DNA of 64,000 nt from Clostridium lacusfryxellense (GCF_018861735.1 NZ_JAHLEB010000019.1:24850-88849); one strand, 5' to 3'; shown: positions 46,076 to 55,792, counted from the first letter of the stretch. The notes: generated from the letters alone by a model not told the origin. Made by a program: numbers and translations.

Positions 46076-46707
46076 ATCCTTTTGTTGTTTCCATTATATT
46101 TTATTAAGATATCTTTAATTTTTTTATTTTCACAAAAATCTAAGGGAGTATATCCAGTGGAATTTGTTGAATTTATGTTAAAGCCTAAACTTATTAGCGC
46201 TTTTAGGAAGTCTTCAAAATGTTCATCAAAACAATTGATGTAATCATCATGAAGAAGTGTATTTTTATATTTATCCATTATATTTATATCTGCTCCATAT
46301 TTTACGAGAAGATTCAGAAGTTCCACAGAATAATTAAAGCTGCAGTAAAATATAGGGGTTTTACCAGATATGTTGATAGCATTAACTTTAGCACCTTTTT
46401 CTAGAAGCATAGTTATTACATCTATATGAGGTTTTATTCTTGCACATAGTTTATGAAGAGGAGTTTCTAAGAGTTTACTATGATGACTGTTAATATCGGC
46501 ACCATTATTTATTAAAAGCTTAATTGTTTCAAAATAATTATTTTGACAATTATCAATAGCATAATAAAATATACTTTCAAGTTTAAGTTCAGAATTTAAA
46601 TCTTTAGGAGTATTTAAATAATTATTTATCTCTTCAATGTTGCCTTCATCAATAGATTTATAAATAGATTTAGGTAGAATAGAGAATAAATTACCGAATA
46701 TCTTCAT
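46072..46707 (-). CDS. Ankyrin repeat protein
   Basis: This 211-residue protein has about four to five ankyrin repeats. Clear ones read ETIKLLINNGADIN, TPLHKLC with VITMLLEKGAKVNA, LLNLLVKYGADINI and a last TPLDFCENK. Ankyrin repeats bind proteins; no secretion signal is seen. ATG 46707 is chosen since GGAGG lies just before it. It is divergent from the ClpP-like gene. Partner unknown. Confidence 0.85.
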   Translation of the reverse strand: MKIFGNLFSILPKSIYKSIDEGNIEEINNYLNTPKDLNSELKLESIFYYAIDNCQNNYFETIKLLINNGADINSHHSKLLETPLHKLCARIKPHIDVITMLLEKGAKVNAINISGKTPIFYCSFNYSVELLNLLVKYGADINIMDKYKNTLLHDDYINCFDEHFEDFLKALISLGFNINSTNSTGYTPLDFCENKKIKDILIKYNGNNKRI

Positions 46708-46825
46708 GTTTGTTGCCTCCAATTAAAACTTATTATTATAATAAATTTATTTCAGTGTGAATGTGGAAAATATTATTTGCATACATATACTATAATATAA
46801 TAATATAAAGGAAGCAAGGTGAATA

Positions 46826-47464
46826 ATGACTGTCAATAAAAACTGGGATATATTCTTTGATGATGAGGTTAAGGAATTAACGAAATTAAATCTACCAGAC
46901 CCAGAAACTTTAGATTATTATGAGAGAGCTATAAATAGAGAAATATTTTGGAATTTCGATATCGATGATAGCTTGGTTGAGTATTCGTTAATGATTATAA
47001 AATGGAATAAACAGGATAAAGGTAAACCGTCTAACGAAAGAGTTCCTATCAAGATTTTAATTAATTCTAATGGGGGTGAATTACCCGCAGTGCTGAATTT
47101 TATAAACGTTATTCAGCTTTCTAAAACACCAGTTTACACTATTGGATTTGGGAAAACATACAGTTCGGGTGGGTTAATGTTACTCGCTGGGGCTAAAGGG
47201 CACAGATATGTGTTTCAAGACACAACAGCTCTAGTTCATTCAGGTAGTACAGGTGCTGTAGGTAATACTGATAAAGTTTTAGATAATTTTGAGTTTACTC
47301 AAAGACAAGAAAAAAGAGTTAAAGATTTTATAGTAGCTAATACTAATATTACAGAAAAACTTTACACAAAGAATTATCGAAAAGATTGGTGGCTAATGTC
47401 TGATGAAATTATTTCGCTAGGACTTGCAGATAAAATTGTAACTGATTTAGATGAAATATTTTAA
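46826..47464 (+). CDS. ClpP-like serine protease, diverged
   Basis: This 212-residue protein has the ClpP/SppA crotonase-type fold: KILINSNGGELPAVLNFI (about 76-93), the serine block TYSSGGLMLLAGAKGHR (likely catalytic Ser113) and the histidine block TALVHSG (His138). Sequence around it departs from housekeeping ClpP, with an extra N-terminal part (1-70) and no Clp ATPase gene nearby. It may be a specialised or phage-derived peptidase. AAGGAAG and AAGGTG precede the ATG. Confidence 0.82.
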   Translation: MTVNKNWDIFFDDEVKELTKLNLPDPETLDYYERAINREIFWNFDIDDSLVEYSLMIIKWNKQDKGKPSNERVPIKILINSNGGELPAVLNFINVIQLSKTPVYTIGFGKTYSSGGLMLLAGAKGHRYVFQDTTALVHSGSTGAVGNTDKVLDNFEFTQRQEKRVKDFIVANTNITEKLYTKNYRKDWWLMSDEIISLGLADKIVTDLDEIF

Positions 47465-47510
47465 CTTTAGATATGTGATTAGTGTAGTCAATTAAAGGGA
47501 ATTGAATAGA

Positions 47511-47558
47511 ACAGTAAGGAGGTGATCATAAAGTGTGATCACCTCCCTACTGTTTTTA
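47511..47558 (+). terminator. Terminator with a full Shine-Dalgarno/anti-Shine-Dalgarno stem
   Basis: An 18-bp stem (47511-47528 with 47536-47553, one mismatch) is followed by TTTTT. The left arm holds AAGGAGGTGATC, the exact complement of the usual 16S rRNA 3' tail; the right arm resembles that tail itself. Confidence 0.85.
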
Positions 47559-47618
47559 GTGCACATACTTTATATATATGTCTACTAAATTTTATGAATG
47601 AAATACATACTGATTAAG

Positions 47619-48081
47619 TTAGTTATTTTGAATAACGCCTCTGAGATTATCACTAGAAACAGTAATTTCCTTCATTAAATTAAAAATGTTATCAATATTT
47701 GTATTATGATCTTCCAGTGTGGCAATCTAAAAGTGCGATGCAAGATAAAAACAATCTCATATTTAAATACAATGCCGAAATACTAAGGGGAAGAAGTATT
47801 AAATAAATACTCTCAGAACCAGTTAAAGTACCGATTATTGATAAACTTATGTAAATACAAATAATAAAAGAAGTGGAAATTTCATATTTTCTTTTGTAAC
47901 TAGAGAAAATTGCTAAAATAGCGATTGCAACATCAACGCCTGATAGTACAAACATTGTAGGCATTTTATAAAGTATTGCTGAAACAAGTGATATTAACAT
48001 CAGTAATATCATTACAAATGCCATTTTTTTGTTCACATCCCGAACATGTTCTTTCATAATTAATTGATTCAAAGTTGTCAT
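47619..48081 (-). pseudogene. Broken methyl-accepting chemotaxis-type receptor
   Basis: The first frame (48081-47704) gives a start and four to five membrane helices like the N-terminus of some clostridial chemoreceptors (LNQLIMKEHVRDVNKKM), then runs into a stop after CHTGRS. In a different frame, right at that point, ATLEDHNTNIDNIFNLMKEI and a further SSDNLRGVIQNN continue to a stop at 47619. This looks like an internal deletion with frame change; the signalling domain is missing. The receptor assignment is inferred from general resemblance. Confidence 0.5.
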
Positions 48082-48213
48082 CTCCTTAGAATTGTTTATT
48101 AGAACAAATATTACATGGGTATATTAAACTTATTAGTAATATAGTTCTTAATAAATTAGCGTATCTATTTGACTAAACTTTAATTGCATTTAATTATTAT
48201 ATAACACATGTGG

Positions 48214-49839
48214 TTATTGGTTTTTCCAAGAGGTTACACATTCCTCAAGTACTTTGTGAAGTACTTTTCCGATTTCTGAATAGTGTTCATCATCTAGGTT
48301 TGCAAGCGATATTCTAATTGACCATTCTGGACCGTGAAATCCTCCGCCACTTAATAAAACTATAGAAGATTCTTGTGCTAATCTAAAAAGAATATCTACG
48401 GGTTTAAAGTTTTTCTGGAAATAGTCTGCAAACTCATCACCATAATAGTGACACGCCCACTCAAGTAAGTCAAACTCAGTATAATATGCAGCATCAAATG
48501 GATCTTTTCTTAGATCTAAACCTAGACCTTCAAATAAGAGTTTTTGCCTTCCGTGGCAAATATCTTTTGTAAGTTGCTTGTATTTATTGTCTTTATCTAG
48601 TAGTGAAAATACTGAGAAAAAAGCCATTTGAATTTGTTGGGGTGTTGATAAGCCGGCAGTGTGGTTAAGTGCTACTTGTCTGCTATCTGCTACTATTCTA
48701 TCTATAAAAGGAATTTTTTCTGGACTTGTGGATAATGATGAATAACGTATCTTTGCTCTTTCTTTTTTATCTTGGGGTAATTCCCTTAGTAATTTGTCAA
48801 ATACATTATCTTCATATAGAGCAATAGTTCCAAGTCTCCATCCGGTTACACCAAAATACTTAGAAAATGAATAAACTCCTATTGAGTTATATGGTAGATC
48901 TGCTACTATTGAACGAAAATTATCAACAAAGGTACCATAAACGTCATCTGAAATAATCATTAAATTAGGGTTATCTTTTTTAACTATACTTTTTATGAGA
49001 CTAATTGTTTCAGGTTTCATTGCAACAGTGGGTGGATTACTAGGATTAACAATGAACAATGCTTTTATAGCTGGATCCCTTAGTTTCTCAATTTCGGAGT
49101 TAGGATATTGCCACGTGTGAGTGCCGTCAGTGGTCATTTCTTCAGCTAAAACCTCCACTACATCAAAATTATATCGAGGTAAATGTGGAATTTCAAGATA
49201 AGGTGTAAAAATAGGTGCCATAAGAGCAACTTTATCACCGATAGATAGTATATTATTAGCAATCAAGCTATCAAATATATAACACATTCCCGCAGTAGCT
49301 CCCTCTACAGCGAATAAATTAAATTTTCCCGTTGGTGGCACATTGTAGCACAATTCTTGAACGAGGTAATCGCAAACGACTTTTTCAACATGTGTTAGCA
49401 TTCTATCAGGTTGCGGATAGTTATCTCCGATAATCCCGTCTGTGAGTTCATGTACCCAATCATCCGAATTAAATCCTTTTGTTATTATTCCATAATCAAT
49501 TATATTTTTAAGAAGTTCTGTTCCGGGGTAATTAGAATTTTCCTTAATAAAATTATTAAAGCGACCTGAGATTCCAAATTTTTCTGGCATCCCAGCAAGA
49601 TCGTTATTGTTCCAAACTCTCCGCGTTTCTTTAACTGAAAAAAGACCAAAGGTAAAAAAAGCTTCACGAGGTGTTGCTGCTGTCCAGTTAGGATTACCTC
49701 TTCCTGCATCTAATAATGCGTGGGTACCTTTTTCCTTTGATTCTTCTGCAAGGTTTATTAATACATTTTTAAGCTCAAATGGACTTACCTTACCATAAAT
49801 ATGCTCTATTTCTCTACGCTTGACATCAAGTGCATCCAT
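48214..49839 (-). CDS. aspD: Aspartate 4-decarboxylase (PLP, aminotransferase fold)
   Basis: This protein of 541 residues matches the AsD family: LLDAGRGNPNW near the start, a long N-terminal insert, FIVNPSNPP, ISDDVYGTF and the PLP-lysine block SFSKYFGVTGWRLG, then a C-terminal GGGFHGPEWSIRISLANL. It converts L-aspartate to L-alanine and CO2, which can drive a proton gradient with an AspT exchanger. No aspT gene lies next to it. ATG 49839 is chosen since GAGGAGG lies before it. The upstream region holds a TTATTC repeat. Confidence 0.92.
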   Translation of the reverse strand: MDALDVKRREIEHIYGKVSPFELKNVLINLAEESKEKGTHALLDAGRGNPNWTAATPREAFFTFGLFSVKETRRVWNNNDLAGMPEKFGISGRFNNFIKENSNYPGTELLKNIIDYGIITKGFNSDDWVHELTDGIIGDNYPQPDRMLTHVEKVVCDYLVQELCYNVPPTGKFNLFAVEGATAGMCYIFDSLIANNILSIGDKVALMAPIFTPYLEIPHLPRYNFDVVEVLAEEMTTDGTHTWQYPNSEIEKLRDPAIKALFIVNPSNPPTVAMKPETISLIKSIVKKDNPNLMIISDDVYGTFVDNFRSIVADLPYNSIGVYSFSKYFGVTGWRLGTIALYEDNVFDKLLRELPQDKKERAKIRYSSLSTSPEKIPFIDRIVADSRQVALNHTAGLSTPQQIQMAFFSVFSLLDKDNKYKQLTKDICHGRQKLLFEGLGLDLRKDPFDAAYYTEFDLLEWACHYYGDEFADYFQKNFKPVDILFRLAQESSIVLLSGGGFHGPEWSIRISLANLDDEHYSEIGKVLHKVLEECVTSWKNQ

Positions 49840-49891
49840 AATTGACCTCCTCATATTTGAATATATTTTAGTATTTGGATTTACTAATATT

Positions 49892-49921
49892 TTATTCTTA
49901 TTCTTATTCTTATTCTTATTC
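49892..49921. repeat. Hexanucleotide repeat, (TTATTC)5
   Basis: Five exact copies of TTATTC (GAATAA on the minus strand) end 53 bases upstream of the aspD start, where its promoter should lie. Confidence 0.95.
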
Positions 49922-50121
49922 TAACATTAAATTAACTGATATATTTAAACTATCATGTTAATAATGGAACTGGTGTTATAGTACTTAGGTATACTATGCT
50001 AAATTTTACTTGTGACAAAATATCTCTAATTTAGCAAAGATTCTATGATATAATGTGTTAAAAGACATTTTAAATAATAAAATGCAGAAATTTTAAATGC
50101 GCCACATTAAAGGGGATACAA

Positions 50122-50859
50122 ATGAATGTACTTATAGTAGAAGATGATAGATTGCAGAGAGAGAGTTTAAAGAATATGTTGCAACAATTAGATCAAAATA
50201 TAGAGATATATGAGTCTATTGATAAAGATGAGGCGTTAGTAATTGCAAGTAAGAATAATATAGATGTTTTTTATGTGGATATTTGCTTAAACAATTCCTC
50301 GGGAATAGATTTTGCAATTGAACTTAGGCGAATACCCAAATATGAATTTAGTTTTATAGTTTTCTTAACAACTCATGTTGAATATATAAATCAAGCATTT
50401 AAAGAGGTACATTGTTATGATTTTATACTTAAGCCTTATAATATCGATGATGTTGTAAATATGACAAAACGTTTTAAATTACATATTGAGAATTTAAACG
50501 AAAAAACGATAGAAGAAACTAAAGAGAAAACATATGTAGTAATTGATACAAGGAAAGGTGTTAATATTAAGATATATATTGATGAGATGATTTTTATAGA
50601 AGTTAATCTCAGAGTGTGTATGATACATACAATAAATGGTGTTTATAAAATTAGTAATTTAGCGCTGAGTAAAATTCTTAAGTACATAGATTCTAAAGAT
50701 ATAATCCGGTGTCACAAATCCTATGCTGTAAATATTAAATATATAAAGAGAATAGAGAACGTAGATAATAAATTAAGTGAAATATATTTTGAAAATTATG
50801 ACAAGAAGGCTCTTCTAGGCTTTAAATTTAGAAATATAATATTAGAACGATTTCAGTAA
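50122..50859 (+). CDS. LytTR-type response regulator (AgrA-like)
   Basis: This 245-residue regulator has a receiver (1-120, phospho-Asp D53 in FYVDICLNN) and a LytTR DNA-binding domain (about 138-243, with FIEVNLRVCMIHT and RCHKSYAVNIKYI). It pairs with the GHKL kinase 37 bases downstream. Members often control peptide or bacteriocin export, and an exporter operon follows here. Confidence 0.92.
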   Translation: MNVLIVEDDRLQRESLKNMLQQLDQNIEIYESIDKDEALVIASKNNIDVFYVDICLNNSSGIDFAIELRRIPKYEFSFIVFLTTHVEYINQAFKEVHCYDFILKPYNIDDVVNMTKRFKLHIENLNEKTIEETKEKTYVVIDTRKGVNIKIYIDEMIFIEVNLRVCMIHTINGVYKISNLALSKILKYIDSKDIIRCHKSYAVNIKYIKRIENVDNKLSEIYFENYDKKALLGFKFRNIILERFQ

Positions 50860-50896
50860 CTTGATCAAATTAATTTGTTGAGAAGGAGAGCGTGGG

Positions 50897-52162
50897 ATGA
50901 TAGGTCTGCTACAATATGCTTTAACTACTTTTATTGAACTGACTATATTTATGTTGTTATGGTCAAAGTTTTCGTTGAAAGAAAAAAACAATTGGGTTAA
51001 AAATTTAATTATAGTTTTAATAGAATTAATAATATTAATGTTAATAAGGAATTTAAATTTTTATGTGGATTTATTTATTAGATACATGAGTATGATATTT
51101 TTAGTGAAATTTGTTTATGGTAGGAAATTTCTGAAGACAACGTTTGAATTTATTATATTTGCTTGTATAAATATGATTTTGCAAATAATTCTAATTAGTT
51201 GCGCAAATTCTGTAGGATTTCCTTATGCTAATAAATTCTTATGGAGGATTAGTCTTTTTTTGATTGAATTAGTTTTCATTATCATTATTGTAAAATGTGA
51301 TTTTAGTGGAAAGGTTAAAAAAATTCTTAAGTTAGAATCCAAGATATTATATTATTTTGGAATTAATTTAGCTTTATACGTTTTATTTTCTAAATTTATA
51401 TGGGAATACAATAAAAATATAATATTAGATAATATTTTTGTATACATTTTGATAGTTTTGTCGATGTTATCATTAAATATATTTTTATATTATTATATAG
51501 TTAAAATAAGTGAAGATAAAAAGGTATTGGTAATTCAGAATATGTACAAGCCTATACTACTTGATATAGTAGAAGAGACAAGAAGGAAACAACACGATTT
51601 TAAAAATTATTTAAATACTATAAATGCAATAGTAGAAGTAACTAGCGAAAAAGAAGTCAAGATTGAATTGAAGAAATATATTATGTCACTTAAATATTCA
51701 AATAATATTATAGAAGATATTATGTATATAGACAATATTATAATTAAAGCTATAATATACAACAAACTATGTGAAGCAGATAGACTAGATATAAAATTTT
51801 TATTTAATGTATCAAATAATTCATTGGAAAAAAGTTTAAATGATTATGAAATCTCAGATATACTAAATAATCTATTGGACAATGCTTTTCAAGCTGTTAT
51901 AAATGGGTCTAAAGATAAGGTTGTTATATTAAATATATATATTGAAGAAAATGCTAACATTGTTGAGGTTAAAAATAGTGGAATAACAGTAAAACCAGAA
52001 AATATACAAAACATATTTCAGAGAGGTTTTTCTACTAAAAAAGGCGAGAATAGGGGATATGGCCTTTACAATATTAGTGAAATCGCTAAACGAAACAGGA
52101 GTGATGTTGAGCTATCTTTTGAAAATAATTATACTGTATTTAAAATATTGTTCCGTTTATGA
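50897..52162 (+). CDS. GHKL-type sensor histidine kinase (AgrC-like)
   Basis: This 421-residue kinase has about six N-terminal membrane helices (1-205), the phospho-His in RKQHDFKNYL (H233), an N-box LNNLLDNAFQA and a late GYGLYNI glycine box in the GHKL ATPase domain. It lacks the usual periplasmic sensor, as in AgrC. GAAGGAGAG precedes the ATG. It should phosphorylate the LytTR regulator upstream. Confidence 0.92.
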   Translation: MIGLLQYALTTFIELTIFMLLWSKFSLKEKNNWVKNLIIVLIELIILMLIRNLNFYVDLFIRYMSMIFLVKFVYGRKFLKTTFEFIIFACINMILQIILISCANSVGFPYANKFLWRISLFLIELVFIIIIVKCDFSGKVKKILKLESKILYYFGINLALYVLFSKFIWEYNKNIILDNIFVYILIVLSMLSLNIFLYYYIVKISEDKKVLVIQNMYKPILLDIVEETRRKQHDFKNYLNTINAIVEVTSEKEVKIELKKYIMSLKYSNNIIEDIMYIDNIIIKAIIYNKLCEADRLDIKFLFNVSNNSLEKSLNDYEISDILNNLLDNAFQAVINGSKDKVVILNIYIEENANIVEVKNSGITVKPENIQNIFQRGFSTKKGENRGYGLYNISEIAKRNRSDVELSFENNYTVFKILFRL

Positions 52163-52258
52163 AGTGAAATGTACGTTTCACGTAATTAACATTGTATTTT
52201 ATTGATAAAAATAGTAAAGTTTAGAGTGTTAAAGTATTTATGATACGGGAGGGAAACT

Positions 52259-53431
52259 ATGAAAAAGAAACATATTATTTTTATAAGTATTATAGTTTTG
52301 ATAATACTAGTTGGAATCATTGCATTTGTATTTAAGAATAATAAAACTTCTACGTCTAATAAAAGCGGCCAAGTAGCAGTTTATAAAATACCTGCAAAAG
52401 ATAAAATTTTTGTAAATGGTATTATTGTTCCAGAAAAAATTGAAAACATCTATAGAGATGAAACAAAAGGAAGTATAAATAAGGTCTCGGTCACAGATGG
52501 GCAATTAGTAAAGAAAGGAGATGCTCTTTTTACATATAAAAATGAATTGATTACAGAGCAAATCGATCAGGCAAACCAACTGATTACTACTAGCAACAAG
52601 CAGAAAAAAAAATTACTTAATAAACAATCAGAAGCAAAAAAGCTTTTAGCGAAACAGAAACAGGAGGCAAAACAACAAGTAGCAAAGCAGCAACAAGCAG
52701 CAACACTAGCTGGGGCACCTAGCGCTTCTGTTGACAGTAACTCAATTGTTGCGTCGCTTACAGCCAATACTGAGGCTTTAATTAGCAGTTACCCGGATCA
52801 AATAGATACTGTGCAAACTCAAATTGATACATCTAATGATCAGGTTAAGAAGTTAAAAGTTAAAGAATTTAATTATATAAAAGCACCTATAGCTGGTAAA
52901 ATAATATTAAATGATACTAATGATATGACAAAAGCATACATTACAATTGAAGCTACTACATTTTATGTAAAGGGCAGTATCAATGAAAAAGATCAGACAA
53001 AACTAAAAGAAAATCAACAAGTTGATATACTAATATTCGCTACAAATAGAACGTTAACTGGGAAGGTTAAAAGTGTAGGTAAAAGTCCTGCAGCTGCAGA
53101 TGTAGCGGCGCAAGCGACTACAGGTGGAGCTGCAATATCTTATTATGATGCAAATGTGGCATTGGATTCCCAAGAGAACATTGTTAACGGATTTCATGTA
53201 CAAGCTACAGTAAGACTTGAAGGTGAAGATATGAAAATACCTAAGAGTTCATTGCTTGAAGAAGCTGGCAAGCAATACGTGTTCAAGGTTGTTAATAAAA
53301 AGTTAACTAAACTAGCAATTACAACTAAAAAGAGTACGGACTCAGAGGTAATTGTTCTAAGTGGATTAAAGGAAAATGATAGTATAGCTAAAACTTCTAA
53401 AGACATGAAAGAAGGTATTTCTGTTGAGTAG
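52259..53431 (+). CDS. HlyD/MacA-type membrane fusion protein
   Basis: This 390-residue adaptor has an N-terminal anchor (about 5-24), a biotinyl-lipoyl half (NKVSVTDGQLVKKGDALF), a Lys/Gln/Ala-rich coiled-coil hairpin (about 100-200, with a KQEAKQQVAKQQQAA stretch), the second lipoyl half (YIKAPIAGKI) and beta-barrel domains. In monoderms such proteins work with MacB-type ABC exporters. GGGAGGG precedes the ATG. Its end overlaps the ATPase gene by 8 bases. Confidence 0.88.
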   Translation: MKKKHIIFISIIVLIILVGIIAFVFKNNKTSTSNKSGQVAVYKIPAKDKIFVNGIIVPEKIENIYRDETKGSINKVSVTDGQLVKKGDALFTYKNELITEQIDQANQLITTSNKQKKKLLNKQSEAKKLLAKQKQEAKQQVAKQQQAATLAGAPSASVDSNSIVASLTANTEALISSYPDQIDTVQTQIDTSNDQVKKLKVKEFNYIKAPIAGKIILNDTNDMTKAYITIEATTFYVKGSINEKDQTKLKENQQVDILIFATNRTLTGKVKSVGKSPAAADVAAQATTGGAAISYYDANVALDSQENIVNGFHVQATVRLEGEDMKIPKSSLLEEAGKQYVFKVVNKKLTKLAITTKKSTDSEVIVLSGLKENDSIAKTSKDMKEGISVE

Positions 53432-54110
53432 TCTTATTGAGCTAACAAATATTAATAAGTATTATAAGCTGAAGGATTCTAAGTTACATGTACTTAAGGA
53501 TATAAATTTAATAATAGAGCAAGGTGAATTTGTTATGATAATGGGAAAATCAGGTAGTGGAAAAACTACACTTTTAAACCTTCTTGGTTTCCTTGACCAT
53601 TTTGATAATGGAAAATATGAATTTAATGGCAAGGATGTTACTCACCTTAGTGAAAATCAAAGATCAGAAGTTAGAAACAGTAATCTGGGATTTATATTTC
53701 AACAGTTTCACCTTATAGATTCATTGTCAATTGGTCAGAACGTTGAGCTTCCCTTGCTTTATAAAGAAAATAGTGATATATCTAAAAAAGAAAGAGCACA
53801 CAGGGTAGAAAAATATTTAGAGACTGTAGGACTTCTTCATAAAGAGAAGCAATCACCTTCGCAATTATCTGGAGGGCAACAACAACGTATCGCAATAGCA
53901 AGAGCTCTCATTAACAATCCTTTCGTGATTTTAGCTGATGAGCCAACTGGCGCTCTAGACAGTAAAACAAGAGAGGAAATTATGAATATACTAAAGAAAC
54001 TAAATGAAGAAAATAAAACAATAATAATGGTAACTCATGATAAGGATTTAACCAAGTATGCTAGCAAAGTAATCCATCTAAAAGATGGAGTGATAACAAA
54101 GGTGGATTAG
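53424..54110 (+). CDS. MacB/LolD-type ABC transporter ATPase
   Basis: This 228-residue ATPase has Walker A GKSGSGKT, Q-loop IFQQFHLID, signature LSGGQQQR, Walker B VILADEPTGALD and switch His in VTHDKD. The start is TTG 53424 inside the end of the adaptor gene, with GAAGG about 9 bases before. It works with the permease gene 2 bases downstream. MacB-type systems export peptides or drugs. Confidence 0.94.
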   Translation: MSSLIELTNINKYYKLKDSKLHVLKDINLIIEQGEFVMIMGKSGSGKTTLLNLLGFLDHFDNGKYEFNGKDVTHLSENQRSEVRNSNLGFIFQQFHLIDSLSIGQNVELPLLYKENSDISKKERAHRVEKYLETVGLLHKEKQSPSQLSGGQQQRIAIARALINNPFVILADEPTGALDSKTREEIMNILKKLNEENKTIIMVTHDKDLTKYASKVIHLKDGVITKVD

Positions 54111-54112
54111 AT

Positions 54113-55294
54113 ATGTCTATAATAAATTTAATCAAAACTTCAGTATACAGTCTAAAATCACATAAATTAAGAGTTTTCCTCACAATGATAGGAATAATCA
54201 TTGGTATAAGTTCTGTAATATCAATTATGTCAGTTGGTAATGGGCTAAAGGTGAAAATGAATGAATCTATGGCTGACACCGATGCAAACAAAATAAATAT
54301 TACTTTTGAGCCAGAGAATTTAGAAGCGGATTTGAATTTGATTGAACCCTTTAGTAAATCCGATCCATATTATCTTAAAAATGTGGAAGGGGTAGAGAAG
54401 GCAGAGGCCTCTCAGGGAATGGGAGGAATAGAGTTTACATCAGGTGAAGGCTCATATTTTGATAAAAAAACGTTTATTATGTTACAAGATTATGATGATA
54501 AAGAAACAAAAGTAAAGTATGGTCGTTCTCTTAATAAAGATGAAAATTCTAAAAAATTAATAATGCTGGATTACGCGGCAGCAGAAACCCTTTTTAAATC
54601 TCCAGAGAAAGCCATAGGTTGCGGAATAACGGTAAATGGTGTTATCTATGAGGTAGCAGGAGTTTTAGAAAAACCGGGCGCATTTTCTCTAACCGGTGGT
54701 ACCAGTTATATTTCAAAGGATTCAAGTGATGATATGAACTCGGAGACCGCTATTTCAAGCTTAAATGTTTATATTAAAGCTGGTTACGATAAAGAGAAGG
54801 TTTTTGAAAACATAAAAAAGGAACTTATGGGGTCACACTCTAATATAAAAGGTGAGTATAAGCTTCAGGACCCTCAGGCAACGACTAAGATCTTTGAACA
54901 GATTATTGGTTATTTAACTGCTTTTATAGCATTAATTAGTGGTATTTCTTTATTTGTTGGGGGAATAGGGGTAATGAATATAATGTATGTCTCTGTAACT
55001 GAGCGGAAACGAGAAATTGGTATTAGGCGCGCTATTGGAGCGAAACCTAAAAGTATATTGCTTCAATTTCTTATTGAAGCGATTATGGTGACGGGGCTTG
55101 GTGGTCTACTAGGTATATTATTCGGATTTATTTTTTGTAAAATAATTGGTATATTTATGCCATTCCCTCCAGTTATGAGTGGTGCGAGCGTAATTGGAGC
55201 AACTGCAATTTCTGTTATTATTGGGATAATTTTTGGAATTATACCAGCAATTAATGCATCTAAAATGGATCCAATTAAGGCAATTTACAATTAA
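54113..55294 (+). CDS. MacB/FtsX-type ABC transporter permease
   Basis: This 393-residue permease has an N-terminal helix (about 18-38), a large outer MacB_PCD domain (about 40-255) and three C-terminal helices (about 265-385) with the FtsX block VTERKREIGIRRAIGAKP. This completes an adaptor-ATPase-permease exporter. It is likely induced by the LytTR/GHKL pair upstream. Confidence 0.93.
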   Translation: MSIINLIKTSVYSLKSHKLRVFLTMIGIIIGISSVISIMSVGNGLKVKMNESMADTDANKINITFEPENLEADLNLIEPFSKSDPYYLKNVEGVEKAEASQGMGGIEFTSGEGSYFDKKTFIMLQDYDDKETKVKYGRSLNKDENSKKLIMLDYAAAETLFKSPEKAIGCGITVNGVIYEVAGVLEKPGAFSLTGGTSYISKDSSDDMNSETAISSLNVYIKAGYDKEKVFENIKKELMGSHSNIKGEYKLQDPQATTKIFEQIIGYLTAFIALISGISLFVGGIGVMNIMYVSVTERKREIGIRRAIGAKPKSILLQFLIEAIMVTGLGGLLGILFGFIFCKIIGIFMPFPPVMSGASVIGATAISVIIGIIFGIIPAINASKMDPIKAIYN

Positions 55295-55357
55295 AAATCG
55301 TTTGTTAGATTTTGGTGAAAACCATTATATAAAAAAAATTTTATAGGGGGCAATATT

Positions 55358-55771
55358 ATGGAAAATATTCAAAAACCAAGAGTAGGAGCAGGTATAAAAA
55401 CAATGTCTATTATTGAATTAGTTTTTATGGGTTTTACAGTGATGGGTCTTATTGGTAGTTTTTTTCTAACAGATGAGATTAAGGAAATCAGTAAACAAGC
55501 AGGAGTCCCAGAAACACCAACTTCGACAATAGTTATTAGTTTAGTAATTGCAGTATTGATAATAATAGGCGTTATCTTAATTCTAATGAAAAAAGAAATA
55601 GGTATATATACTTATTTTATTGCTATAGTGGGCAATATAGTATTTACAATTGTTAGTAATGGATTTACTCCTTGGATACTTGTTTCCTTCATAATTCCTG
55701 GACTTATGGGAATCTTTATTTGGAAGAAAAGAGAAATATTTAGTTCTGAAACTAAAAGTGTAGAAGCTTAA
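55358..55771 (+). CDS. Small four-helix membrane protein
   Basis: This 137-residue protein has four hydrophobic segments (about 16-36, 55-76, 80-100 and 102-122). It follows the exporter permease by 63 bases and is closed by a terminator, so it may be the last gene of that operon, perhaps an immunity or accessory factor. TAGGGGGCA precedes the ATG. No family recognised. Confidence 0.7.
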   Translation: MENIQKPRVGAGIKTMSIIELVFMGFTVMGLIGSFFLTDEIKEISKQAGVPETPTSTIVISLVIAVLIIIGVILILMKKEIGIYTYFIAIVGNIVFTIVSNGFTPWILVSFIIPGLMGIFIWKKREIFSSETKSVEA

Positions 55772-55792
55772 TATTAAAAAAGGATAAATGAT

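Noticed and set aside
49892..49921. A CRISPR-like array
   Set aside because: The unit is only six bases with no spacers; it is a simple tandem repeat.
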